NCBI GenBank assembly: GCA_019314005.1
Contig: JAFDAE010000147.1
Span: 1 to 8,095, forward strand
Reading direction: 5' to 3'
Length of the DNA: 8,095 nucleotides
DNA from: Deltaproteobacteria bacterium
GTDB lineage: Bacteria > Desulfobacterota > Desulfobacteria > C00003060 > C00003106
Program-made: the position numbers and the translations under genes
Shown here: positions 1 to 7,642 of the stretch, piece after piece
How the letters are laid out: the number at the start of each line of letters is the position of its first letter
Numbering within the stretch: the stretch's first letter is position 1
The notes under the pieces: generated by a model
Seen by the model: only the letters and a program-made list of their open reading frames with translations
Database searches by the model: none
Told to the model about the DNA's origin: nothing

Positions 1-138
1 CCGGCCATGGCTTCAGCCGTCAAGACTTTCCAAAAGGACCTGGGAGACAAGGCAATGCCCGGGTACGTGGTGCACCCTGGAGAGGTTATCCTTCCGCTTG
101 GTCAGGGCGTGTCGGCTTTTCCGTTCGCGGAACTGTAG
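1..138 (+). CDS. C-terminal fragment of a probable AAA+ / DUF4143-family ATPase (partial, 5' end outside window)
   Basis: Frame 1 is open from the first base to a TAG at 136-138 and encodes 45 residues. The segment DLGDKAMPGYVVHPGE, followed by LPLGQGV and the terminal PFAEL, closely resembles the C-terminal end of bacterial and archaeal ATP-binding proteins of the AAA_14 plus DUF4143 type. This is recognised from memory of the family. Those proteins are P-loop ATPases of poorly known function, often found in accessory regions. The P-loop would lie upstream and cannot be seen here. GC is about 59%, clearly above the downstream genes, so this gene probably does not belong to the polysaccharide operon. 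Too little sequence remains to judge whether the gene is intact. Confidence 0.6.
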   Translation, partial: PAMASAVKTFQKDLGDKAMPGYVVHPGEVILPLGQGVSAFPFAEL

Positions 139-190
139 CTTATCCCTAAGTGGATGAATAATCCAAGCATGAATAGATTAAAAGGACTAA

Positions 191-196
191 AGAGGA
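191..196 (+). promoter_or_regulatory. Shine-Dalgarno site of the 1310-residue fusion gene
   Basis: AGAGGA lies 7 nt before the ATG at 204. The strength and spacing of this site support the ATG as the true start. The 65-nt gap before it (139-203) shows no clear promoter. Confidence 0.7.
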
Positions 197-203
197 TTTC
201 TTA

Positions 204-3200
204 ATGGAAGACAAGCTAAAACAGGGCGAAGCACTTTTTGCTGAAGGGAAAATCAAAGAGGCGGAAAAGTGCTTTTTGGAAATTCTAAACGAAGACCCCA
301 AGAATAAAGAAGCTTACAATAATCTTGGGGTTATTTACTTTCAGCAGCAGAATATTGAACAAGCTATTCAAAATTTTACCAAGTCTTTAGAAATAGATCC
401 GTTTTATAAAGACGCTGTATTAAACTACTGTGATGTACTTAGATCATTAAACCTAATTCATAATGCGCTTCCTTTTTTGGAAAAGATTGTTCAGAAGTAT
501 TCCGATGATCAAGAGCTCTCTCAACTTTTGCATGAAGCTCGTTCAGCGCAACGGCCCCAGACAAAGATTGCGGTTTTATGTTTGCCCGGTCTTCAGTCAT
601 TTCTCGGCGATATTGTAGACTATCTTAAGACCAAATATGACGTTCGAACATGCTATAGCAACAATAATCAAGAGATAGAATTAGCAGTTAACTGGGCAGA
701 TATTGTTTGGCTGGAGTGGGCAAATGAATTGACAATCGCACTAACTAATCACCCGACCATGTTGGAAGGCAAACGTGTAATCTGTCGCTTACACAGTTAT
801 GAAGCCTTAGCTGGCTATGCAGGAAAGATAAACTGGGAAAAGATTTCTGATTTAATATTTGTGGCAGAACATATCAAGGATATAGTTCTTAAACAGGTTC
901 CGCATCTTTCCGACAAGGTTAAAAGTGTTCACATAGTTCCTAACGGGGTTGATTTGAACAAGTTTCCCTTCAAGGAGAGGAGGCTTGGGTACAACCTGGC
1001 CTATGTCGGTCATATCAACTACAAAAAAGGACCAATGCTGCTTCTGCATGCCTTCAGAGAGCTCGTTCAAAAGGATAACAAATATCGATTAATTATTGCT
1101 GGAAATTTTCAGGATGCACGATATGAACTTTACTTTAACCAGATGACCAAAGAAATGAATCTGGCAAGCAACATCCAGATGGATGGATGGGTTAAGGATG
1201 TCCCTGCCTGGCTGGAAGATAAACAATATATTGTCTGCACAAGCGTCTTGGAAGGCCACCCTGTCGGTTTGATGGAAGCAATGACATGTGGTCTAAAGCC
1301 TGTTATTCACAATTTTGTAGGTGCCCGGCGTTTGTATCCCGACAAGTTCATCTGGAACACTATCCCCGAATTTGTCGCCATGGTGACCGAATCGGATTAT
1401 GATTCTAAAGACTATCGAAAAATTGTTGAGGATAAATTTTCACTGCGACAACAACTTGCGAGCATCGAAGCTATTGTCGGCAACCTCGTCAAACAATCAA
1501 AACAAAAAAACTTTTCGAGTCCAGTGAATGCTGTACAGAAAGAGATTGAAAAGGGTGAGAAACTTTTTGCCGGGGGAAAGTTGGAGGAAGCGGAAAAGGT
1601 TTTCCGTCACGTTTTAGAGCAGGATTCCGAAAACAAAGAGGCACATAACAACCTTGGTGTAATCGCCTACGAAAGGGGAGAATTGGTATTGGCCAGACAT
1701 TTTTTCACGGAATCTTTACGTATCGACCCCTTTTACAGAGATGGCATCATTAATTTTTCCATGGTCATTGATTCGCTGGGACGCCACCAAGAGATTGTTC
1801 CTATCCTAAAGGAATACATTGAAAAATTTCCAGAAGACAGGGAACTGGGGGCACTCTTCGGCAGGGCGGCATCTATGGCAGCGGAAGAGTTTGCTCCTCG
1901 TGTGCCCAACAACTCGAAAAAGAACACCTCCAAGAGTAACGATGGTGACGAAAATGAGACTTATTCCGTCGATGAAGTATCCGAATCTTTCTCCAGATCA
2001 ATTCATTGGATTAAAGCAAATGTCATTCCCGACAAAGGTATTATCGTAAGCAGTGGTAAGCGCATGAGTTATCCCGAGGTTACGGGATACTTCATTCCCA
2101 CCCTGTACAAGATTGGTGAGAAGGGTTTAGCCCAACAGTTTGCACGCTGGCTGATGACCGTTCAACTGCCCGATGGTTCTATTCCCGGTCCCTCGGATAG
2201 AAGAAGTTATGCCTTTGATACGGGACAGGTTGTAAGGGGATGGGTTGCTGCTTTCCCCGATATGCCAGAACTGGAAAAACCGCTGCGCCGGGCATGCGAC
2301 TGGCTGATCGAAAAGTCTGATAGTTCCGGTCGTTTGCCTGTTCCGTCCGCTGCATCATGGTCGTTGGGAGACAGGGGATCGATCCCGGAAGGCATACATG
2401 TCTATGTGCTTCCCCCTATAAGGGAAGCGGGACATCTGCTGGGAGAAAAGCGCTATTTAGATTTTGCGGAAAGGAGCCTTTCCTACTACAAAAAAAACAT
2501 AGATCTTACAGGATTCGATCGGCCAAATGCCCTTACGCATTTTTTTGCCTATATACAGGAAGCCTTGCTTGACCTTGGTGAGGAAGGTCTGGCACGAGAG
2601 GGTATGAAAAATGCCAGTCAATATCAGCAGGGAAATGGGGCAGTACCGGCCTATTTTGACGTTTCCTGGGTTTGTTCCACAGGTTTGGCTCAACTGGCTC
2701 TGGTCTGGTACAAATTGGGAGAGATTCAGCGAGCCGACTCTGCGATGAATTTTCTTGACTCATTACAGAATTCAAGCGGCGGTTTTTTCGGGAGCTACGG
2801 TATAAGTGCTAATTATTTTGTTTCCGAAGAAATAAGCTGGGCGGTTAAATACTATATCGATGCCTATCAAAGCAGAATAGCAAGACATTTTGACGCTACA
2901 GCCTCTTCCTACAATGTAAAAATAGATGAGAATGAGGGAAGGGCTCAAGCAATATTAAAAAAATTTGGAAACTGCGATCACAAGAAGATTCTTGATGCCG
3001 GATGTGGCAATGGCCGCTATGCAGAGGTGCTTTTACGGAAGTATCCCCATGCGGATATAACCGGTCTTGATATATCACGGGAACTTCTGAATGCCGTCCC
3101 GAAGGGTATACGGACCGTGCAGGACAGTATTCTCAATATGCCGTTTGAGGATGATTTCTTTGACATCGTCTATTGTATCGAGGCGCTTGAACATGTCGTC

Positions 3201-4136
3201 AATATCGAAAAGGCTATAGGTGAGATAATAAGGGTACTGGCACCAGGAGGTACGTTGGTTGTTATTGATAAGAACAAAGAAAAGTTGGGCATACGTGAGA
3301 TGCCAAGTTGGGAAAAGTGGTTTGGTCGAGAAGAGTTGCTGGGGATGATGCGAGCTAATGGGATAGAGGCAAGCGCCGAATTTATCGGTTATGGTAATGT
3401 TACGCAACCTGATGGGTGGTTTATCTGTTGGAGTGGGCAAAAAGGCAGAGCTAAAACTGTTGTGCCATCAATACCACCTCAATACGACGTTCAATGGGAA
3501 GTAACGAACCAAAGATGGAAAGAGGCCCAGAAAGGGGAACGAAGATTTTGGGAGAATTGGTTCAGTACAACTGATGATCCCACAGATAGTGGGTGGTTGA
3601 ACAGGGTTCTTCAGTCTTTCGGGCTTGAAGAGAACCAACACTTTGAAGATGAGGTGCTAGTTGATATTGGCGCTGGACCATTGGGGATTTTAACAAAATT
3701 GGAGGCTAAGCGCAAAATTGCCGTTGATCCATTGATATTTGATACAACTGACAGATCTATAGAAAGGATAAAAGCGCCTGGAGAAAAGATCCCCTTGGAC
3801 AACGATGTTGCAGACAGAATATTTATTTATAATGTCTTACAGCATGTCTGTTCTCCAGTAAAAATCCTCGATGAAATTCATCGCCTTTTAAAGCCTGAGG
3901 GGACTGTATACCTTTGGGAGCAGTTGAACCTTCCCGCTAATCAAACTCATCCCCACAGCTTGAAGCTTGAACTTTTCGAAGAGTGGCTGGAACTGTATCA
4001 TCTTGAGGTTATCGAAAGGATTCATGAACACGATTGTTATTTTGGTGAACCCAAGTATGCTCCCGGAACGGGATATTCAACCCTTTGTTTGATTGCCAGA
4101 AAAAATAATGCATGGGAAAGGGTCATAACGGGCTAA
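204..4136 (+). CDS. Multidomain glycan-biosynthesis fusion: TPR - GT4 glycosyltransferase - TPR - alpha/alpha-barrel-like domain - two SAM methyltransferases
   Basis: 1310 residues, one uninterrupted frame. Residues 4-113 are TPR repeats (NNLGVIYF, LEIDPFYKDA). Residues 120-427 form a GT-B glycosyltransferase of GT4 type, with VPNGVD (245-250), AYVGHINYKKGP (266-277), LIIAGNF (296-302) and an E-x7-E motif (E350 and E358 in LEGHPVGLMEA). Residues 449-557 are a second TPR block, ungapped and about 44% identical to the first. Residues 567-588 are a polar linker. Residues 589-890 are helical, with LPDGSIPGP, YAFDTGQVVRGW and SSGGFFGSYG, recalling terpenoid-cyclase-type alpha/alpha toroids but lacking a DxDD motif. 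Residues 895-1075 are a class I SAM methyltransferase (ILDAGCGNGR 929-938, GLDIS 954-958). Residues 1094-1300 are a second one (VDIGAGPLG 1153-1161, YNVLQHV 1209-1215, LKPEGTVYLWE 1229-1239). No signal peptide or membrane segment is visible. The likely role is sugar transfer plus methylation of a surface glycan from the cytoplasm. Donor, acceptor and methylated position cannot be read from the sequence. Confidence 0.85.
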   Translation: MEDKLKQGEALFAEGKIKEAEKCFLEILNEDPKNKEAYNNLGVIYFQQQNIEQAIQNFTKSLEIDPFYKDAVLNYCDVLRSLNLIHNALPFLEKIVQKYSDDQELSQLLHEARSAQRPQTKIAVLCLPGLQSFLGDIVDYLKTKYDVRTCYSNNNQEIELAVNWADIVWLEWANELTIALTNHPTMLEGKRVICRLHSYEALAGYAGKINWEKISDLIFVAEHIKDIVLKQVPHLSDKVKSVHIVPNGVDLNKFPFKERRLGYNLAYVGHINYKKGPMLLLHAFRELVQKDNKYRLIIAGNFQDARYELYFNQMTKEMNLASNIQMDGWVKDVPAWLEDKQYIVCTSVLEGHPVGLMEAMTCGLKPVIHNFVGARRLYPDKFIWNTIPEFVAMVTESDYDSKDYRKIVEDKFSLRQQLASIEAIVGNLVKQSKQKNFSSPVNAVQKEIEKGEKLFAGGKLEEAEKVFRHVLEQDSENKEAHNNLGVIAYERGELVLARHFFTESLRIDPFYRDGIINFSMVIDSLGRHQEIVPILKEYIEKFPEDRELGALFGRAASMAAEEFAPRVPNNSKKNTSKSNDGDENETYSVDEVSESFSRSIHWIKANVIPDKGIIVSSGKRMSYPEVTGYFIPTLYKIGEKGLAQQFARWLMTVQLPDGSIPGPSDRRSYAFDTGQVVRGWVAAFPDMPELEKPLRRACDWLIEKSDSSGRLPVPSAASWSLGDRGSIPEGIHVYVLPPIREAGHLLGEKRYLDFAERSLSYYKKNIDLTGFDRPNALTHFFAYIQEALLDLGEEGLAREGMKNASQYQQGNGAVPAYFDVSWVCSTGLAQLALVWYKLGEIQRADSAMNFLDSLQNSSGGFFGSYGISANYFVSEEISWAVKYYIDAYQSRIARHFDATASSYNVKIDENEGRAQAILKKFGNCDHKKILDAGCGNGRYAEVLLRKYPHADITGLDISRELLNAVPKGIRTVQDSILNMPFEDDFFDIVYCIEALEHVVNIEKAIGEIIRVLAPGGTLVVIDKNKEKLGIREMPSWEKWFGREELLGMMRANGIEASAEFIGYGNVTQPDGWFICWSGQKGRAKTVVPSIPPQYDVQWEVTNQRWKEAQKGERRFWENWFSTTDDPTDSGWLNRVLQSFGLEENQHFEDEVLVDIGAGPLGILTKLEAKRKIAVDPLIFDTTDRSIERIKAPGEKIPLDNDVADRIFIYNVLQHVCSPVKILDEIHRLLKPEGTVYLWEQLNLPANQTHPHSLKLELFEEWLELYHLEVIERIHEHDCYFGEPKYAPGTGYSTLCLIARKNNAWERVITG

Positions 4137-4248
4137 TGGGTGGGCGGTTATTGCGAGATTCAAATAGCTTGGCAGGTAATTATTGTAAGAAGTGAAAGCA
4201 TTGTGATCGTATTGGACTTTGAGTGGATCCAAAAAGGGCGATTTTATC

Positions 4249-4254
4249 GAGGGG
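4249..4254 (+). promoter_or_regulatory. Shine-Dalgarno site selecting the ATG at 4262
   Basis: GAGGGG lies 7 nt before the ATG at 4262. The frame could extend upstream to a GTG at 4223, but that codon has no comparable site before it and would add 13 residues outside the family core. The ATG is therefore preferred. Confidence 0.7.
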
Positions 4255-4261
4255 AAAAATA

Positions 4262-6469
4262 ATGTGTGTGTATAGTTTGGTGTGGAACGGAAAGAATTTT
4301 GGAGACGAATATATATGTAAGATCTTCAATGTATATATGAAGAAGAATTTCCCCTCTATAGAACTCTATCGTGTCGGGGATGTTAGGCTTGTTCAAGAGC
4401 AATTGGAAAATGCCGATGCGACCTTTGTCCTACCCGGAGGAGGCTGGTGGGGGGCATCTGGGACGGGCTGTTTTGAGGCCAAGACCTACACCGTTTTGTC
4501 TATGGCGAAGGCCGACATGTTTTTCCTCAATATTGGGATAGAGAGCCATAACAGGGAGTTTGACTATCAGATGCACGATATAGTTTCAAAGAGCAGGCTC
4601 TTTGCGTTGCGTGATCCTTATAGCCATAAGATGGCCACACAGGTCGTCGGCCATAATGAAAAGGTAATATGGGGGAGCGATACGGCATTTCTGTATGACG
4701 TCGATACGAGTAAGCGGCATGTTGTTGATGACCTGATCGGCGTGAATCTATGCGGGAGTGAAACGGAAAACAACATCAATAGTTGGGATACGAACATAAT
4801 CGCAGAGGAAATAAATAAGATACCGATCCCTAAAGAGGGTTTTTGCTGTGCATACAGTCAAGATGTTCCCGACTATCCACACGTAAGGAAGGTTGATAGA
4901 GATTGCGGAGAACGTTATGACTTGGCTACATTCAAGAGATCCAGGTATTTTATCGGGATGCATTTTCATAGTATCATCGTTGCTTTGTTATACGAGATTC
5001 CCCTCTTGGCCATCAATTCTTCCGATAAGGTCAAACGGGTCATGCACGAGTACGAATTGGATGATTACTTGATTTCCCCGAACAATCCCCGGGAAATAGT
5101 AGATAAGTTTGCATTATTGATGAAGAATGAACCGGAAGTGGTCAATAGAATCAGGGAAAAGAATGTACGATCCAAAGAGAGATGCAGGCATGTATTCGAA
5201 GAGTATGGGAAGGCGATTAGTGCCAAATATGGTATTGACAATAGGATGAAGATTAAGCGACAGAAGGCCGCTATAATTACAACGGGAGAAGGCGGGGTAG
5301 AGGCTTCCCGGATAGGAAAAAGCGGTGATTCCCTGATGATGTCAGGGGCGGATGATGGTAATCTGGTCTGTGCTTTGGAGAATAGGTCAAGGGTCTCAAT
5401 TGTTCTTCCCACCTATAATCAACTTCACTTTCTGCCATCGACACTTCACAGTATCTTGTCGCAAAGCCTTTCTGACTTCGAATTGATTGTAGTGAACGAC
5501 GGTTCGACTGACGGAACTCGCGAGTATCTCGATGGAATGAAAGATCACCGGATACGTGTCATCCATCAGAAAAACATGCGCCTCCCGGGTGCTTTGAATA
5601 CCGGTTTTCAGGAAGCCCGTGGGAAATACCTGACATGGGTGTCATCGGACAATTTCTGTGCTCCCTATTTTCTGGAGGCGCTGGTGGGTGCCCTGGATAC
5701 AGAGCTCCGGGCTGGGCTCGCCTATGGGGATTTCTTCCTTGTTGACAATAAGGGGAACCTCTTGAAGTCTCTTCTCATAAGAAACGATGGGAACGCCGCC
5801 TTTCTTTACCGGCGGGAGTGCATGGAAAAGATAGGGCTCTACGATACGGAACTTGAAGGCGCAGAGGACTGGGATTACTGGATACGCATTGCGGAACATT
5901 TTGATTTTGTACACGTTCCCGATACTCTCTATTATTACCGCCTTCACAACGACAGCATGCAGAATACAATGAAAAGAAAGGTCGATGAGGCTGCGCATAA
6001 AACCCTTGAGAAGGCTATTGCGAGGAAGGGGGGACAACTTGGTCTTTCGGAACTGTACCCGGCAATTGCGGTCTGCAAGGATAGAGAGGAAGCGCTCTTT
6101 GTTGCGGCATATGACTTTGGCACAAATTTGTTAAGAGCCCGAGTAGCAAGCTGGGATATGGCCGCTGTTTTTCTAAAAATGTCCATTGAATACAAACCAA
6201 ATTTCTTGCCTACATATGTGAACCTTGCTATCGCCTATGCATACTCCGGCAAGTGGAATAAGGCCCTTCAAACTATTGAAAAGGTTGGTAAAGTTAAGGG
6301 CGATTTGACTAAAATGGTTGATAATTTAAGAGATGCTTGCAGAATAAAATCCCGCCAAGCATTAAAAAAGTTTCCCACAATAAGTATAAATAAGCAAAGC
6401 ACAGAGCTTTTCCAAAGGGAGAAAGAGTTACGCATAGTTTATCCCTTTACCGTAAGGATAGGTGAATAG
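4262..6469 (+). CDS. Polysaccharide pyruvyl transferase - GT2 glycosyltransferase fusion with TPR-like C-terminus
   Basis: 735 residues from the preferred ATG (748 from an in-frame GTG at 4223). Residues 1-325 match the polysaccharide pyruvyl transferase family: NFGDE near the N-terminus (12-16), a glycine-rich LPGGGWWG (57-64), FALRDPYSH (114-122), GSDTAFLYD (138-146) and GMHFHS (232-237) at the place of the usual G-x-R-x-H motif. The family transfers pyruvate from PEP to a sugar as a ketal. A linker of about 50 residues follows. Residues 377-577 form a GT-A glycosyltransferase of family 2: VSIVLPTYNQ (378-387), VVNDGSTDGT (410-419), WVSSDN at the DxD position (459-464) and an ED-W signature (AEDWDYW, 534-540). 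Residues about 617-680 are helical and TPR-like (PTYVNLAIAYAYSGKW). The gene follows the upstream fusion after 125 nt and precedes the epimerase gene by 21 nt, suggesting one operon. No membrane segment is evident. The family calls are strong; substrates are unknown. Confidence 0.85.
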   Translation: MCVYSLVWNGKNFGDEYICKIFNVYMKKNFPSIELYRVGDVRLVQEQLENADATFVLPGGGWWGASGTGCFEAKTYTVLSMAKADMFFLNIGIESHNREFDYQMHDIVSKSRLFALRDPYSHKMATQVVGHNEKVIWGSDTAFLYDVDTSKRHVVDDLIGVNLCGSETENNINSWDTNIIAEEINKIPIPKEGFCCAYSQDVPDYPHVRKVDRDCGERYDLATFKRSRYFIGMHFHSIIVALLYEIPLLAINSSDKVKRVMHEYELDDYLISPNNPREIVDKFALLMKNEPEVVNRIREKNVRSKERCRHVFEEYGKAISAKYGIDNRMKIKRQKAAIITTGEGGVEASRIGKSGDSLMMSGADDGNLVCALENRSRVSIVLPTYNQLHFLPSTLHSILSQSLSDFELIVVNDGSTDGTREYLDGMKDHRIRVIHQKNMRLPGALNTGFQEARGKYLTWVSSDNFCAPYFLEALVGALDTELRAGLAYGDFFLVDNKGNLLKSLLIRNDGNAAFLYRRECMEKIGLYDTELEGAEDWDYWIRIAEHFDFVHVPDTLYYYRLHNDSMQNTMKRKVDEAAHKTLEKAIARKGGQLGLSELYPAIAVCKDREEALFVAAYDFGTNLLRARVASWDMAAVFLKMSIEYKPNFLPTYVNLAIAYAYSGKWNKALQTIEKVGKVKGDLTKMVDNLRDACRIKSRQALKKFPTISINKQSTELFQREKELRIVYPFTVRIGE

Positions 6470-6490
6470 ATTGTATTAAGTATAGGCGGA

Positions 6491-7642
6491 ATGAAAAAGC
6501 AAATGAGGACTCAAGGTAAGTTGAAAAAGTGTCTTATAGTATTCGGAACACGTCCCGAGGCAATTAAGTTTGCCCCGATTATTTCAGAGATGGAAAAATG
6601 CTCAGATACGATGAGAGCCCTTGTCTGTGTGACTGGACAGCATAGGGAGATGTTGGATGACGTACTTGATCTGTTTGACATTATACCAAATTATGATTTA
6701 GACATCATGCGGCCAAACCAGGCTTTGACTGATATTACTTGTCGTGTATTAAGAGGATTAGAAGCAATCATAGATCAAGAAAAGCCTGATATTTTATTGG
6801 TCCAAGGAGATACTACCAGCTCCTTTGCAGCATCATTGGCAGCTTACTATCATAAAGTTCCTGTTGGCCACGTGGAAGCTGGGCTAAGGTCATGGGACAA
6901 GTATCATCCTTATCCAGAGGAAATGAACCGCCGCATCACGGATGCGCTAACTGATCTATACTTTGCTCCAACTTCAAATGCCCGCGAAAATCTCTTAAAG
7001 GAGGGAATCTCTGAAGAATGCATCATCGTTACGGGAAATACTGTTATTGATGCTCTGTTGGCCGCAAGTAATATGCCATATGAATTTGATATTCCTGAAT
7101 TGGCTAAAACAGACGGATCAATTATATTAGTTACTGCACATCGCAGAGAAAGTTTTGGCTCCGGTCTTAGCTCCATTTGTCAGGCTATTAAGAAGTTGGC
7201 AAAACATTTCCCAGATATCACATTTGTTTACCCGGTGCACAAAAATCCGAAAGTTGTTGAGATTGCATTTTCAATTCTAAATGATCAAAAGAATGTCTTG
7301 TTGATCGCTCCCCTTCCGTACCTTCCTTTTGTCCATTTGATGAAACGGTCAATTATGATTCTCAGTGATTCGGGTGGGATTCAGGAAGAAGCCCCGTCCT
7401 TGAACAAACCGCTCCTGGTTTTGCGAGATGTAACAGAACGACCAGAGGTTATTGAGGTTGGTGCCGCTCGATTGGTCGGTACCGATCCGGAGAGAATTTT
7501 TCGCGCAGCTATTCGGATTTTGGAAAATGAGAATGTATACCAAAGCATGGCTGAAGCGAAGAACCCTTTTGGCGATGGAAACGCAGCCGAGCGTATTGTA
7601 TCAAGTATTCATAGCTGGTTGATGAAAATTCCTTCCTGTTGA
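6491..7642 (+). CDS. wecB: UDP-N-acetylglucosamine 2-epimerase (non-hydrolysing)
   Basis: 383 residues, about the usual family length. The enzyme interconverts UDP-GlcNAc and UDP-ManNAc in the cytoplasm, supplying ManNAc or ManNAcA units for surface glycans. Visible signatures are FGTRPEAIKFAPI (18-30), VTGQHREML (47-55), QGDTTS (105-110), HVEAGLRS (127-134), YPEEMNRR (141-148), TGNTVIDAL (181-189), TAHRRESFG (215-223) and LSDSGGIQEEAP (291-302). By alignment with E. coli WecB from memory, the catalytic Asp95, Glu117, Glu131 and His213 correspond to D107, E129, E143 and H217, all present, so the enzyme should be active. The start is uncertain. ATG 6491 has only a close-set AGG before it; ATG 6503 and TTG 6521 are in frame, and the latter gives the usual family N-terminus. 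The gene lies 21 nt behind the pyruvyl transferase gene, probably in the same operon. It could equally feed a teichuronic- or enterobacterial-common-antigen-like pathway. Confidence 0.93.
   Translation: MKKQMRTQGKLKKCLIVFGTRPEAIKFAPIISEMEKCSDTMRALVCVTGQHREMLDDVLDLFDIIPNYDLDIMRPNQALTDITCRVLRGLEAIIDQEKPDILLVQGDTTSSFAASLAAYYHKVPVGHVEAGLRSWDKYHPYPEEMNRRITDALTDLYFAPTSNARENLLKEGISEECIIVTGNTVIDALLAASNMPYEFDIPELAKTDGSIILVTAHRRESFGSGLSSICQAIKKLAKHFPDITFVYPVHKNPKVVEIAFSILNDQKNVLLIAPLPYLPFVHLMKRSIMILSDSGGIQEEAPSLNKPLLVLRDVTERPEVIEVGAARLVGTDPERIFRAAIRILENENVYQSMAEAKNPFGDGNAAERIVSSIHSWLMKIPSC

Noticed and set aside
3075..3440. Minus-strand open frame of 121 codons inside the first methyltransferase region
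   Set aside because: It lies wholly opposite a domain with clear methyltransferase motifs and its product resembles nothing; a shadow of the real gene.
4136..4195. 19-codon ORF overlapping the stop of the fusion gene (TAATG)
   Set aside because: Too short and without family signature; the downstream gene has its own good ribosome-binding site, so no role is needed.
5642..6037. Minus-strand open frame of 131 codons inside the GT2 region
   Set aside because: Opposite a well-supported GT2 domain and without recognisable motifs.
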